From: Hymenopus coronatus
Taxonomy: Eukaryota; Arthropoda; Insecta; Mantodea; Hymenopodidae
Length of the DNA stretch: 64,000 nucleotides
Assembly (NCBI GenBank): GCA_030762935.1
Contig: CM060900.1
Coordinates: 284,166,284-284,230,283 of the forward strand
Direction: 5' to 3'
Position numbers and translations under genes: made by a program
Shown here: positions 1-10,078 of the stretch, one piece after another
Numbering within the stretch: position 1 is the stretch's first letter
How the letters are laid out: each line of letters begins with the position of its first letter
Notes under the pieces: model-generated
The model's database searches: none
What the model was told of the DNA's origin: nothing
Seen by the model: the letters and a program-made list of their open reading frames with translations, nothing else

Positions 1-238
1 TCTTCTAGTCAGGCATAAATGTAGGAGTTGATGGCTTGCGTGTTGGTTTGTTTTCTGTTCCTGACACAAACTAACAAACGACATACTTTACAAGGAAGCG
101 AAACAATCCTGCTGTCACGTGCTAATCTACTGCATGCACGGAATAGTCTGTTTGCAGCGACACAAAATCAAGCGAGTAGGTGATGCCTGTTGTTCATAGT
201 AGAGAAAGTGAAAAGGAAGAAAGAAAGACAGGCAAACA

Positions 239-360
239 TTAAAATATCCTTATAACTCCATGGCACGACAGCTCACGGGGAACCTTGGCCTACCACCCGG
301 CCGCTGCGTCCCCCATCTCGGTCCACTACAGACGTCACGGATGGGGTTAAAATATCCTTA
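239..360 (-). mobile_element. Short retroelement-like insert with a perfect 14-bp target site duplication
   Basis: The 14-mer TTAAAATATCCTTA occurs at 239-252 and again at 347-360. It brackets a 94-bp GC-rich insert at 253-346 that contrasts with the AT-rich surroundings. A perfect 14-bp direct repeat around a short insert is the usual footprint of target-primed reverse transcription, so I read this as a short SINE or a 5'-truncated non-LTR fragment. It has no ORF. Strand is a guess; the family is not recognised. Confidence 0.6.
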
Positions 361-2486
361 GTGCTCGTTTATGCTAATGTACATGAGTCAAGTTAGCAGT
401 AAATAAAATAATATCTTCAAATTTTTGGAAGCCCAGACAAATGTTTTTGGAAGAAACAGCTAATTACGTTTAAAATATCTATCCAGTGTCAACGCCAGGC
501 ATTAATTAAATTTTCCTACCTGTGAATGCGCAATCAAGCTACATCTACCATAGAGGTGTATAAATCCAGTGGAAGTGGACTAGAAATGAACATTTCAAGA
601 CCAGGGAGCGTTTTTCAATGCACATGTTGAATTGCCGAAGAATATTTCGTTGCAAAACAAAGGAATGAGACCAAGTCATTAATTCTATGTTGTAAGCAAA
701 CACAATCCCAAATATTTTAAAATTATTTCTTAAACTCTTCATTGCATTCTTTAGGACTGTGACTAAGCGTTCAGTCCCCGAGGTTTCGGGTGCTTTACAA
801 TATTTCTCATTCATGGATTTAAGTATTTGAAACCTTAAAATCGTTGCCGTGCATACGGTAGTGGAATTCAGAACTGTAGAGATCTTCCGTCACTAAATAC
901 CTCCCATTGAAAACCCCCATTTGTTAAACAATGGACTTAGACGTCTTTTTGACGCAGCTACTTCGAGCTCCACCGAAATATCTTTTCTTCTTCTATAAGG
1001 AACAGAATGAGGCAGACGTTTCGTAGCTTTTAGCTACTGTTTTGGTAAATTCTTTCTTTTCGGTTTCTTAACCGTTTAATTCACCAGTCTCTCCTGGCCC
1101 CGCTTCCGGAAGTCGGACAGGAGCTTAAACTCCGTGTCGTGTGTTTTCATATACAAACCGACATGCTACAGAGTGGTTAGCTCACATTGAGGTATTGTTT
1201 GTTTTGTTAAACCCCACTAAAGAATATGCACCGTTAGTTGTGGTTTGTTCATGCAACACATGCCATCATAACATGATGCATGAAAGAAAACTACTGGGAA
1301 AATAAGCTGGGCTACATATGTGGCGAATACTCTAAAAACCTTCGAGACAGTTAAATGTTAGTGGTCTTGAGGATGGGGACAAGAAAATTATCAGAGTAGT
1401 ATCAAAGGCCTGTGCATAAGTTAAACACAAATCCCCTTTACAGTGGTACAAGACCTTATTACAATACCTTTCACTCGAAATACTAAATGAAACCTTTGTG
1501 CATTTAACAAAGTTATTGTTTTTTTGCCGTAAAACCACTATTAGAATAATTCCAAAATGATTAGGATATTAAGTAGAAGATACTCGTGGTTACGCCAAGT
1601 ACATATGTTTTGCATTTTACGAAGTCGAAGCTGTCTGGCTAAAAAGTTTTCAGTAGGCTGCCCTTTGCTCACTTACCTGAAAGCTAGGGCAGGTTTGCTG
1701 ATAATACGCAAAGAGAAACCCGTTTGTTTTCGTGACTTGTGCTTGCCAAGAACAACCTCTGAAGTGTGTAGGCATTACACACAAGTACTAAGTGCTCTGC
1801 TTAATCTCATAATGATTTAAGTTTCAATGTTGCATACATACCTAAAATAGTTCGAAGCTGCGACATCAAATTTCGGACTAGCACAAGTATAAACTATAAA
1901 ACCTATATTCGTTTGTTGTTTTGAAACAACCTGTGTAATCGCGCTTCTATACCTCGGCATGTCTTTTACGCAAACTTGACTCAGTTCAAGCACATCACTT
2001 TCTGTCATATGTATGCACTGCACTTGCTTGTTAAGTATGTCTGTAGTTCTATTTGGGGAATCCCTAAAGCAGTATGATGTTTAATCTAGAAAGCAAACCC
2101 AGATAATTACCTCAATAGGGATATGGTTTATGATGGTCCCCCGTACTTTTAAAGTTTTTTTTTTTTTTTTTTTTCAGCCGAAGAAGTCGTACTGAATAAT
2201 GAACGAAAATATTGATGGAGAGTACAGGTGGATTTGTGACGAAGAGCGCTAAAGCTACATATTTGTCATGGGGGAGAAAGAAACAAAAACCAGCCATACA
2301 GCTCACCCAACCAGTTTGGAACCAAGCCTCACCGAAAGGTTGCCACTACTGCAACAGTGTAATCTTACCTTCCAACTTTCAAGTCCAATGCTCTAAATTG
2401 TTAAACATTATACGGTGCAGCTTAATATAATTATGTTCTGCTTGGAGAAATAACCGTGATTATTTGTTACGCTAAGATAAAAAAAA
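361..2486. other. Unannotated AT-rich stretch
   Basis: I see no recognisable gene here. All ORFs are under 90 codons and resemble no family I know. The only notable item is a run of 20 T at 2155-2174, which could be the poly(A) tail of a minus-strand retroposon whose body I cannot identify. Confidence 0.4.
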
Positions 2487-3221
2487 ATCTGATGGGTTAC
2501 ACTCACATGACTTTCTCTAGCTGTTCTACAAACTTCATACATAAGATTCTTCTTCTTTCTGCACCTTGCTAATCGTGGTACTCATTAGCACAATGTTTTT
2601 ACCATTTAGTTCCGTATAAGTAGGAAGGAAATAAGGGAATATAGAAGATCAAACCAATTGTCAGATGTTTTAAAAGCTATCGTTATGCGATTGTCATTAC
2701 AAATCGCTTCTTTTTTTGGCCAGGAGTAGAACAAAAGAAAAACGGACACACTCGTCTGAGAAAAGTATAAGTACTTCACAACTGAAACTAATAACAAGGA
2801 ATACCTAAAAAATGGTAAGCTCCACGAGAAAAATGTATATAACATAACTTGTGTATTTTAACAAGGCCTACATTTTTTCTTCAGAAAGTTTTTGTATCTC
2901 TTACGGTTTACTATTTATGCCAAATTAAGCAAAATTCATCTAGAATAAACAGATCTTTAGAAGCTATTCCCAGAAAATTCAAGATATACATTTCATTTTT
3001 CAGGTAAATATGTTTAATACGCCATATTTTAATCAAAATCGTTAGAGCCATTTTTAAGAAAAACAACATTTTCGAAAAAAGTTCTATGTAAAGTGTAGTT
3101 TGGGGTACGGGGATTTTTCTCAAAATCTTCGTGTCGCATCCCTGGAAGATACTAAACTTAAATACCACGTTTGGTATTTTAGTTACTTTTCGTTTTTGAA
3201 TTATCGTGTTCACAGACACAC

Positions 3222-3266
<45 letters not shown>

Positions 3267-3416
3267 GACCCTTTTCTCAAAATGCTTTTTTTTTTTTATA
3301 CAGGGGGTCCTAAAACATGTATTTCCGGTGAAATCTCGGTATCGAATTTTCGGATGGAATACAATACTTCTCTATCCCTATGTACATTGTACATACCGGG
3401 CTAGAGAAAGCAATTA
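2487..3416 (+). mobile_element. Family A repeat, copy 1 (reference copy)
   Basis: This is the fullest plus-strand copy of an AT-rich non-coding repeat found many times in the window. Blocks in order: a left end with CACATGACTTTCTCTAG; a block with TAAGTAGGAAGGAAATAAGGG; a block resembling CTTACGGTTTAC; a block with CTATTCCCAGAAAATTCAAG; a block with CATGTAAAGTGTAGTT-like text; a block with AAATACCAAxxTTGGTATTT; a CA repeat (3223-3264); and the right block TATTTCCGGTGAAATCTCGG followed by GGATGGAATACAATAC. The right end carries CTAGAGAAAG, the inverse of CTTTCTCTAG at the left, so short terminal inverted repeats are likely. There is no ORF of its own. I infer a non-autonomous DNA transposon, but class and target duplication are unproven. 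Confidence 0.65.
3223..3264. repeat. (CA)n microsatellite inside family A copy 1
   Basis: An almost pure CA run of about 42 bp. Other family A copies have a shorter CA/GT or degenerate tract at the same internal position, so the microsatellite probably grew from sequence carried by the element. Confidence 0.9.
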
Positions 3417-3841
3417 TCGATAAATAACGAGGACTTTCAAAAAGTACTGCCGTTTGCTAGCGTCAGTTATGCCAGAGGGTTAGTCTCAACCTTATACCCC
3501 AACTGCCTTAAATCATAGCAACTTAGCAGTGTATTATTTGCAGTATCTGCCGAACTTAAAGCGCATTTATCTAAATGGGTGCTATATAATGCGCGAATTG
3601 TTCGTATTTTTCTCGCAAATGAAAGGAAACTTATACATTTCACAGTAGTAGCAAATGAAACTGTACAAAGCAGAGGTAACAGTAAATTATGATTCATTCA
3701 GAGTTATATTTTCCTCTAGAATAAACACATTCTGTAACCTTCTGTAATGGAACATTCCTTAAATGTAATGAAGTAAGTGGACTACTGCAGTACTTAACCT
3801 ACGATAGTGGTTCAATAGGTGCCACATGTAGGTGTAAAGAC

Positions 3842-4210
3842 GCCAGTTTTTCAATAAAAATTATTCACTTCTCAACATATTTCCGTTTTAGGGATATACA
3901 CTTCTCCCAATGTTCCTACCATTTTTGTTAATATTTTCCAAAAAAATAGGAAGTCTAAACTCCCTGCAACATAGGTCTCTGTTCGTCATCGTTTAATCAA
4001 CATTTTGTTCCTACGTGTCATTTCTTCATGCTTTGGAACAAAAAGAAATCTCAGGGATACAGGTAGGACGAATGTGGGGGTTGTGACCGCAATTCTTAAG
4101 GTGGTAGTGGAATTTGGCGACAACTCCGGATGAATATGCCAGTGCATTCTTCGCCGAATGGTGCCGTGTGTCAAACTTCTTTCGAATCGCGGCAATAACT
4201 CACAAGTATT
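3842..4210 (-). pseudogene. Decayed mariner-type transposase, C-terminal part
   Basis: Reading the minus strand from about 4210 down, three frames together give the end of a mariner transposase. There is a degraded version of the HDNAxxH block, then a degraded SPDLAPxDFFLF block near 4050-4080, a DDE(V)-like acidic stretch near 3990, and finally the readable C-terminus WEKCISLKRKYVEK near 3842-3890, followed by a stop. Several frameshifts and stops separate these blocks, so it cannot make protein. Mariner transposases cut and paste DNA at TA sites using a DD34D catalytic triad; the N-terminal half is not found here. No terminal repeats were recognised. Confidence 0.6.
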
Positions 4211-4510
4211 GCTCTCAAAACAAGTCATTGATAAGAATGCAACGGTGGAAAAAAACTGTTTTGAAGGAAACATTCGTGTTTCCAGAGAACAAAAATGGCT
4301 TATACGACATTCGTAAATGCACAGCTATTTAGATAATTATGTGCAACATACTAATTGTGCTAGTTCATATACAGGGTTACTACAAAAGAAATAGACAACT
4401 TCAACTGCCATTAAAACAAAAACTATTAGAGATAGCAACCTAATTATTTTGGAGGTATGTTGAGAAGCTCTCAAAGTTTCGTTTGTTGCTATTGGTAACG
4501 CTGTAGTGTT

Positions 4511-4636
4511 TTGTTTGTTGTTGCAGAAGCTGAAATGGCGGAAAATCCTGTGGAAAAGGCATATTGCGTGTTGGAATTTGCTAGAACGCAATCAGCAACT
4601 GTTGTCCAACGACATTTTAGAACACGTTACCACAAA
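4511..4636 (+). pseudogene. Left-arm copy of DUF4817-like transposase N-terminus
   Basis: The plus-strand frame begins MFVVAEAEMAENPVEKAYC and continues into a helix with LEFARTQSATVVQRHFRTRY. This VVQRHFRxxYxK pattern marks the DUF4817 helix-turn-helix region found at the start of many arthropod transposases. The match to the family ends at about codon 42, where the arm ends; the rest of the frame is spacer read on the wrong strand. It duplicates the right-arm copy with about one amino-acid change (V for M in the YCxLEF segment). It is not functional as it stands. Confidence 0.7.
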
Positions 4637-4639
4637 AAT

Positions 4640-5095
4640 GAAATGATGCGCTCACAAAAACCAGCATCGTCTTCATCATGTCGCAACATGTCGATGCAAA
4701 AGTCACTCAGTATGACCTTATCTTCTTCACTCAGAAACTGCAACATCTGTAATCTGTAAGGCATCATGTGCAGTCGCTTCCGCAAGATTTTCCATACAGT
4801 TTGCTGTGGAATTTGTAATTGCATGCTTGCCCTAGATGTCGATTTCTGTGGGCTTCTTATGTAGGCAGAACGAACACGTTCAACGTTTTCTTCGGAAACT
4901 CTTGTTCTTCCCCCTTTGTCTCGAATTTTCTATATCAGTCGTAGATTGACTGTCTAGTCGGTGGCGTTTTGTGGTATAACGTGTTCTAAAATGTCGTTGG
5001 ACAACAGTTGCTGATTGCGTTCTAGCAAATTCCAACATGCAATATGCCTTTTCCACAGGATTTTCCGCCATTTCAGCTTCTGCAACAACAAACAA
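4640..5095 (-). pseudogene. DUF4817-like transposase N-terminal half, right arm plus spacer
   Basis: On the minus strand the gene starts at 5095 with the same MFVVAEAEMAENPVEKAYC text as the left arm. It runs through the VVQRHFRTRY helix and into the spacer. After a frameshift near 4880 it picks up a second helix-turn-helix block, LQIPQQTVWKILRKRLHMMP, near 4760-4820, followed by the conserved EEDKVxxxDFCxDM-like segment to about 4650. It then runs into the inverted left arm, so the catalytic DDE region is missing. At least one frameshift and one in-frame stop lie in the region 4830-4880. Known members use these helices for DNA binding; the function here is inferred and presumably lost. Confidence 0.7.
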
Positions 5096-5246
5096 AACAC
5101 TACAGCGTTACCAATAGTAACAAATGAAACTTTGAGAGTTTCTCAACATACCTCCAAAATAATTAGGTTGCTATCTCTAATAGTTTTTGTTTTACAGGCA
5201 GTTGAAGTTGTCTATTTCTTTTGTAGTAACCCTGTGTATATATATA

Positions 5247-6140
5247 CTAGTTCCCGCCCCGGCTTCGCACGGGTGGTGTCCCTAATGAAAAAACTGAGAC
5301 ATCTTCAGTTCACAGTACGACCGTGCAATGAAATAAAATTGCAATGAAATAATTTTGTAATGCCTTGTAATGTACAATTTTCCTTCCGGAGAGAAAACAA
5401 ATACCGTCGATGGTTTGCCGACTGTCAAACACACAACGTACAACTGCCCATTCGAAAACACGGCAATCCAGGATATGTTCCACACACTTCTAACGTTTGA
5501 TGTTGGGATTTATTGTCATTGCGAATGCAAGGTGCACCGAAAACTGAACACGCTTAAATTCAAAAGGAAAGTCGGTTGGCATAAGTGGTATTCTTGGAAT
5601 AAGCACATCCTCGTCTTTGAACTTTCCTGTATTATAGTAGCTTAAGTCAAAATTTTCATATTTTTTTAAACAGCGAGTCTTGTTCTGTTCACAATTTCGG
5701 CTCATTGAGATTGCATAGAATAATTATCACCGAGTCAACCTTGGGCTGTAAATTGTGGTAATCCTGGCAAATCCAATGAATTTAGGAATTTAGTTAGATA
5801 ATTGACCACTTCATTTGGATCGGTGATGGAATCGATCGACTTAAAAGGAATGCATTTGTCCACCAATTTTACTCTGAATTGTTTTATTCAAATCATCTAC
5901 ATTCTTATTAGTTGCTGCTAAAACGGCTTGTTCGCTCAACCAAGCATAGTTTTTGTAATTTGCACAAATACGTGGGAACACTTTCAATATTAATTCTTCC
6001 TATGACGTTGTGAAGTGACAAAAATTTGGTGGAAACTAAATGAGGCCAGTAGAAGTGTCAACAGGAATTTTCCCATTACCCATTCTAATAATGCCTTTGC
6101 ATCTGAAAAGCACAGTGAAGCCTTTATAGTTGTATCACGT
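5247..6140 (-). mobile_element. Helitron remnant with 3' terminus
   Basis: The plus strand at 5246-5260 reads ACTAGTTCCCGCCCC, so on the minus strand the element ends GGCGGGAACTAG followed by host T. This matches the CTRR 3' terminus and A/T insertion context of Helitrons, with a GC-rich, weakly paired segment (CCCG...CGGG) just upstream. A helicase C-terminus lies directly inside this end in the correct orientation. The 5' TC end and the Rep/HUH domain are not seen. The terminus sits only 12 bp from the fold-back element at 4372-5234, across a short TA-rich run. Confidence 0.7.
5290..6130 (-). pseudogene. Helitron (PIF1-like) helicase, C-terminal part
   Basis: Minus-strand translation gives consecutive blocks of the Helitron helicase despite stops and frameshifts. 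They are a KIPVDTSTGLI-like block near 6030-6080; VFPRICANYKNYAWLSEQAV near 5925-5980; NKNVDDLNKTIQ near 5880-5910; a VVNYxTxFLNSLDxPGLP-like block near 5760-5820; FKDEDVLIPRIPLMPTDFPF near 5565-5620; LAFAMTIN (helicase motif V region) near 5510-5530; and GQLYVxCxxVGKPSxxFVFSPEG near 5370-5450. In live elements this domain unwinds DNA during rolling-circle transposition. Here it is broken in several places and its N-terminal Walker motifs are missing. Confidence 0.8.
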
Positions 6141-6759
6141 AAAGGACGAAGTCAGCGCTTTCAAAAGGTAGTGTGGAAAGGATGACATGCAGTTTAACGT
6201 GTGTAAGCAAGGAAGTCGTTGACATAATAATAATGGCAGCGCTTTCATAGTGTGGCGGGTAAACGCTGAAATAGGTAATGAATTATATTAAGGAGAAAGT
6301 CAAAAAGTAACATGCATGCTTGTTCCGAATCTCTTTCTTTCCTTTACTCCTAATGCTATCTACCTCTCCTTATTTTCTGCTATGTCAAAACAACCATTTT
6401 TAAGGCTAGCAATGACATAACTAAAGAACAAGTAGATCTGGTTGGGCAAGTGATAAGCTTTTATTTGATAACAGCTTTGTGTATCAAATTTATCCATTTA
6501 ACCCAAAATATTACTGGATGAAATGTATTAAGAGCACCGCAATTGCAGTGTAATGGTGACGGGGGTATCTTCATGTTCTGATGAAATCACCTTTAGCTAG
6601 CTCATGTACCACATAACCAACATCTGCAATAGGAAGTTATCCTAAAATGGTTTACTATCCGGGTCACGTCATTTCTCCGCCATTTTCAGATTCCAATAAG
6701 GGTTATTGGTTATGTGCATAGTTTATAACTTGTTCATTTTAAACAATTACAACAAAAAT
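6141..6759. other. Unannotated stretch
   Basis: This lies upstream of the Helitron helicase remnant, and part of it may be lost Helitron sequence. I recognise no coding blocks, terminal repeats or tandem structure. Confidence 0.3.
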
Positions 6760-6839
6760 ACTTATTTCTTTATTTAAATGATGTGAACATGGAAACGATA
6801 GTCAGCATATAAGAAATATATCTGTTATCTTTTGTCATT

Positions 6840-7530
6840 GACTCCATAACCGAGTGCATTCCCTTAGCATTGAATGGGGAAGAAAAATTGAGCAGTATTG
6901 CGGCGATCTAGCGGCAAATAAATAAGTACGTTCTCTAGGTGTTCGTCGCCAGGAAAGCTACTTTGCTTCTTTATTTTAAACGATAGGAGTAAGGAAAGGA
7001 CAGTTAATACATAAACACGTATTTGAATTTCACTGCCGCCTTGCGTCATTGTCTCGATAAACTAGTGCGTTACCTTAACATTGAGTGGGGAGGAAAGATA
7101 CTACTACGGCCATCTAGCGGCAAATAAATAAGTAGTTGCTCTAGGTGTTCGTCGCCAGGAAAACTTCTTTGCTTCTTTATTTTAAACTATAGGAGTAAAG
7201 AAAGGACAGTTAATACATAAAACGTATTTGAATTTCACTGTTGCGTTGCGTCATTGTCTCGATAAACTGGTGGTTACCTTAACATTGAATGGGGAGAAAA
7301 AAATTCTGCTACGGCCATCTAGCGGCAAATAAATACTTACTGTAGGTTTTTGCCCCCAGGAAAGCTTCTTTGCTTCTTTATTTTAAACGAAAGGAGTAAG
7401 GAAAGGGCAGTTAATACATAAAAATGTATTTGAATTTCGCTGCTGCGTTGCGTCATTGTCTATAAATTGGTGTGTTACCTCAACATTGAATGGGGAGGGA
7501 AAATATAGCAGTACTACGACCATTTAGCAA
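6840..7530. repeat. Tandem array, about 205-bp unit, a little over 3 copies
   Basis: The landmark TGAATGGGG/TGAGTGGGG recurs at 6871, 7082, 7286 and 7487-7488, giving periods of about 211, 204 and 201 bp. Each unit contains CGGC(C/G)ATCTAGCGGCAAATA, a TTCGTCGCCAGGAAA-like segment, a CTTCTTTATTTTAAACGA segment and GTATTTGAATTTC, ending GCGTCATTGTC. The last unit is interrupted near 7540. A more diverged partial unit may extend left to about 6760. This looks like a small satellite or minisatellite array; I see no protein coding. Confidence 0.85.
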
Positions 7531-7682
7531 AGAATAACCGTGGTATCACTTATATCTGGTGGCTATTAACCGAAATGCGTTCGGGTTGCACTGTTATTAT
7601 CTATATTTTGAGACTTTAAAGACCTTCCCGTGCTATTTTTAAACATTTTAATTTTCCACGAACCTTATCGTGACAATAACGA

Positions 7683-7707
7683 ACACACACACACACACAC
7701 ACACACA
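7683..7707. repeat. (CA)n microsatellite
   Basis: A pure AC run of about 25 bp. Confidence 0.9.
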
Positions 7708-7814
7708 AAGAAAGAATTGTTCACTTTGGTACAGCCGTTCGGAAGTGATGCGCGTACATACATTTCAGCAATTCATATTTTATGAAAACACCCAAGCAAT
7801 TATAACGCGGGTTG

Positions 7815-9030
7815 TAATAATTACTGATAGAATGTAAAAGTATCCGAATAATACAATTAATTTCTTAAATATGTTAAGACTCTTACAAGATAAAAACTAA
7901 AACAGGAATTCACTGCCTCCGTGGTCGAATGAGTCAGCGAGCTGACTTCTCACCCGGAGGTCCTGGGTTCAGTTCCCGGCTGGGGCGGAGAATATTTGTT
8001 TAACCAGAATTATTCCCTATCCCCCTTAGAGTCTGGAAGTATGAATGTGAGAGTAAATGTGCCTGTGTTTAGCAAAGTTTATTAATGTTCTGAACCTATA
8101 GTTTCACAAGTCAAAGCCCCGATATGACAATTGAAGTTAAAGGGGGCTATACAAATGAAACAAACAAAAAAGAAGCAGGAATTAGACTAAATCTTTACTC
8201 ATCTGCAGCAGTATCACTGAACACATGTACTTCAAAAATATATTTTTCGTGTGAGATACATCTGCATATCTACACTTGATTGATTCGGCCACTCAGTGTA
8301 AATGTGTATCAGTTTAGGATACAAATTACTAATTGGTTTGGCAGCTTTTACCATGTATGTTGCACCATCTGATATCAACAGGAGAACACAATCTTCCTTA
8401 ACTCCATCAGGCCATAATATGGTCATTGCTTTTTCAAATGTCTATGTGATTGTTGCATGATTTACCTTTTCAATTGTTTCTGCCATCAAGAGAAAACTCT
8501 TACCAGGATGATCTGCAGAAAGGATTCCGATAACTATGTTCGCCACAAAGCGCCCAATGGAGACCGTAGTTTCGTTCAAGGATACCCATACCTTTTTATC
8601 CTTCACTAAAGGTCTTGTCATGCAAACATACATCATACACTATCTGCAGCTACGTTTTCCAAAGGGCTGTTTGGATGGCAGTTTCATATCCGTATAGTTT
8701 TCCATAAATGTACTGAAAACCTTGTTTTCCACTTTATGAAACGGAATGTTGCAGCATACCAACATTAGGCATAACTGGATAAAGAATGCAGACTGTCAGC
8801 TTGTTAACGTTGCATTCTCTGGCGCCTCTTTGTCTTACTTATTTTGCAACAATGCGAGATGTTTTTGCGTGGCACAATGTTGCTGAAGTAGCAATCGGTT
8901 ACTAGGTTTTTATTCCCACATCACTTGCATGACAGTGAAATGTGTATCCGTTAGTTGATACATAATCTGTTGCAAATTCTTTAATTATGTCAGTTCATTT
9001 AGCTTCTCGATCGGATTTCTATTTCTCCAT
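7815..9030 (-). pseudogene. hAT-family transposase, split by a SINE
   Basis: On the minus strand, from about 9030 down, the frames give a zinc-finger-like start (FHCHASDVG), an IPFHKVENKVF-like block near 8715-8750, WVSLNETT near 8560-8590, IGRFVANIVIGIL, PGKSFLLMAETIEKVNHATI (8445-8510), LWPDGVKEDCVLLLISDGAT (8345-8420) and YPKLIHI. After a frameshift come VAESIK and TKNIFLK. These are ordered blocks of hAT transposases, which move DNA with 8-bp target duplications. A SINE fills 7911-8175. Beyond it the hAT reading resumes near 7820-7900 (VLT...YYSDTFTFYQ, matching the VLTRWGTWLxxxxYYAxxF block). The dimerisation domain and termini are not seen. Stops and frameshifts make it dead. Confidence 0.75.
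7903..8183 (+). mobile_element. tRNA-derived SINE with target duplication, inserted in a hAT remnant
   Basis: The body (about 7911-8175) starts CACTGCCTCCGTGGTC. It has an A-box-like segment GTGGTCGAATGAGT near 7921-7935 and a B-box GGTTCAGTTCCC near 7966-7977, so an internal Pol III promoter is likely. The tRNA-unrelated part includes CCCTATCCCCCTTAGAGTC, and the tail is A-rich (AAACAAACAAAAAAG). CAGGAATT at 7903-7910 and 8176-8183 forms an 8-bp direct repeat. A second copy of the family is at 38,561-38,833. Confidence 0.8.
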
Positions 9031-9124
9031 GCTTATTCAAGTATCTAACTTAAATGACAATGAAAAATAATAAATTACATGAATAAGTTTGCTTGAAACC
9101 TTACTCTGGTTGTGAGGTAAATTA

Positions 9125-9790
9125 ATTATGCTCTCATTTGAAGCAGAAATATGTTATTTGAACGCCTTCCTTCCTACCCACGTGGTTCTAGTGTTATGCA
9201 GCAACAGCTGTTTTGAAGTAATGGGTTATACTCAACGTTGGTCTTTGCTCGCGCAAGTAGCGCTGCATGGTATATGCCAAACCTGGCCGCTCTTACTCTG
9301 CATAAGAAAATTGGTATGAACTTCCTAGCTCTGATAATGGTGAATCCAGTTCTCGTCGACGAAAATTCAAGCAAACGTTCCTTCAGATTTTGCTTAAATA
9401 GTCCATACACAACTTCAAAGTTAACAACCACCCGTTTGTTGTTATGAGAACAATCGTGGCACTCATCAAGCCAACAACTTCTCCAATTAATATGCAAAAT
9501 TAGAATTGTCATTCCTGTTGACACACCTATGGTCTCTGCCACTTCACGAAGTTTTGTTCGATGGCAGCGAGAATCATGTCGTGGACCTTTATATGCAAAA
9601 TTAGAATTGTCATTCCTGTTGACACACCTATGGTCTCTGCCACTTCACGAAGTTTTGTTCGATGGCAGCGAGAATCATGTCGTGGACCTTTTTTAATGGT
9701 TTCCTCTGTAACCATTTTCGAGCGCCCTGGTTGCTTCCCATTAAAAAAAAAAAACGGATGTTCGACAACGTTCAAAGTCATTGAAATTTG
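9125..9790 (-). pseudogene. Decayed mariner transposase with a perfect internal duplication
   Basis: Minus-strand frames give MVTEETIKK near 9690-9715, VHDMILA near 9670, REVAETIGVSTG (second helix-turn-helix of mariner), a degraded linker, FVDENWIHHYQ near 9328-9361 (the first catalytic aspartate block, normally VDETWIHHY), and a short SKSGQVWH block near 9270-9300. A 101-bp segment at 9490-9590 is repeated exactly at 9591-9691, so the REVAETIGVSTG text appears twice. The second and third catalytic blocks are not found. Stops and frameshifts are frequent; no terminal repeats were recognised. Confidence 0.65.
9490..9691. repeat. Perfect 101-bp tandem duplication
   Basis: ATATGCAAAATTAGAATTG begins at 9490 and again at 9591. 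The two units agree base for base up to GTCGTGGACCTTT. Complete identity between units inside an otherwise heavily mutated mariner implies a recent slippage or replication event. Confidence 0.95.
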
Positions 9791-10078
9791 TTGTCATTTA
9801 TTCTTCGTAAGTTTTCCCATCCAAAAATAAGAAGTGATTCACTGTACGATGCTGCAGTCCCCCCTCCCCATTTTAGCGAAAACAGGTTGAACGACTTAAC
9901 TGAAATGCCTGGAAAATCAAGTATAACTCATGAATCAATACCAAATTTGTTTTGGTGACATGTAACACTTCACAGTACACGACGGTAATACCAACTTTCC
10001 TCTGGAACACCAATTTCGAACCGCCGGGAGGAGGTAGTATTAGCTCGACTACGACTTGACCACTGTATTTTTAACCAC

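Larger units (their letters stand above)
4372..5234. mobile_element. Fold-back element built from a DUF4817-type transposase gene
   Basis: The two ends are long inverted copies of each other: 4372 to about 4638 and about 4966-5234, roughly 265 bp per arm and nearly identical. Both outer tips read CAGGGTTACTAC inward. A TA dinucleotide precedes the left tip; the right flank is TG, so a TA target duplication is only half preserved. The arms encode the N-terminal region of a DUF4817-like transposase on opposite strands, and the 330-bp spacer continues the gene from the right arm only. A simple transposon would not carry coding sequence in both terminal repeats, so this looks like an internal-deletion and inverted-duplication derivative. 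Confidence 0.75.

Noticed and set aside
2911..3423. 116- and 107-codon frames on both strands over the CA repeat
   Set aside because: They run through a CA/GT microsatellite and family A blocks; the Cys/Val and Thr/His runs are artefacts of the dinucleotide repeat.
6840..7530. CRISPR array
   Set aside because: Units of about 205 bp are continuous tandem repeats without short repeats and unique spacers, and the DNA is eukaryotic.
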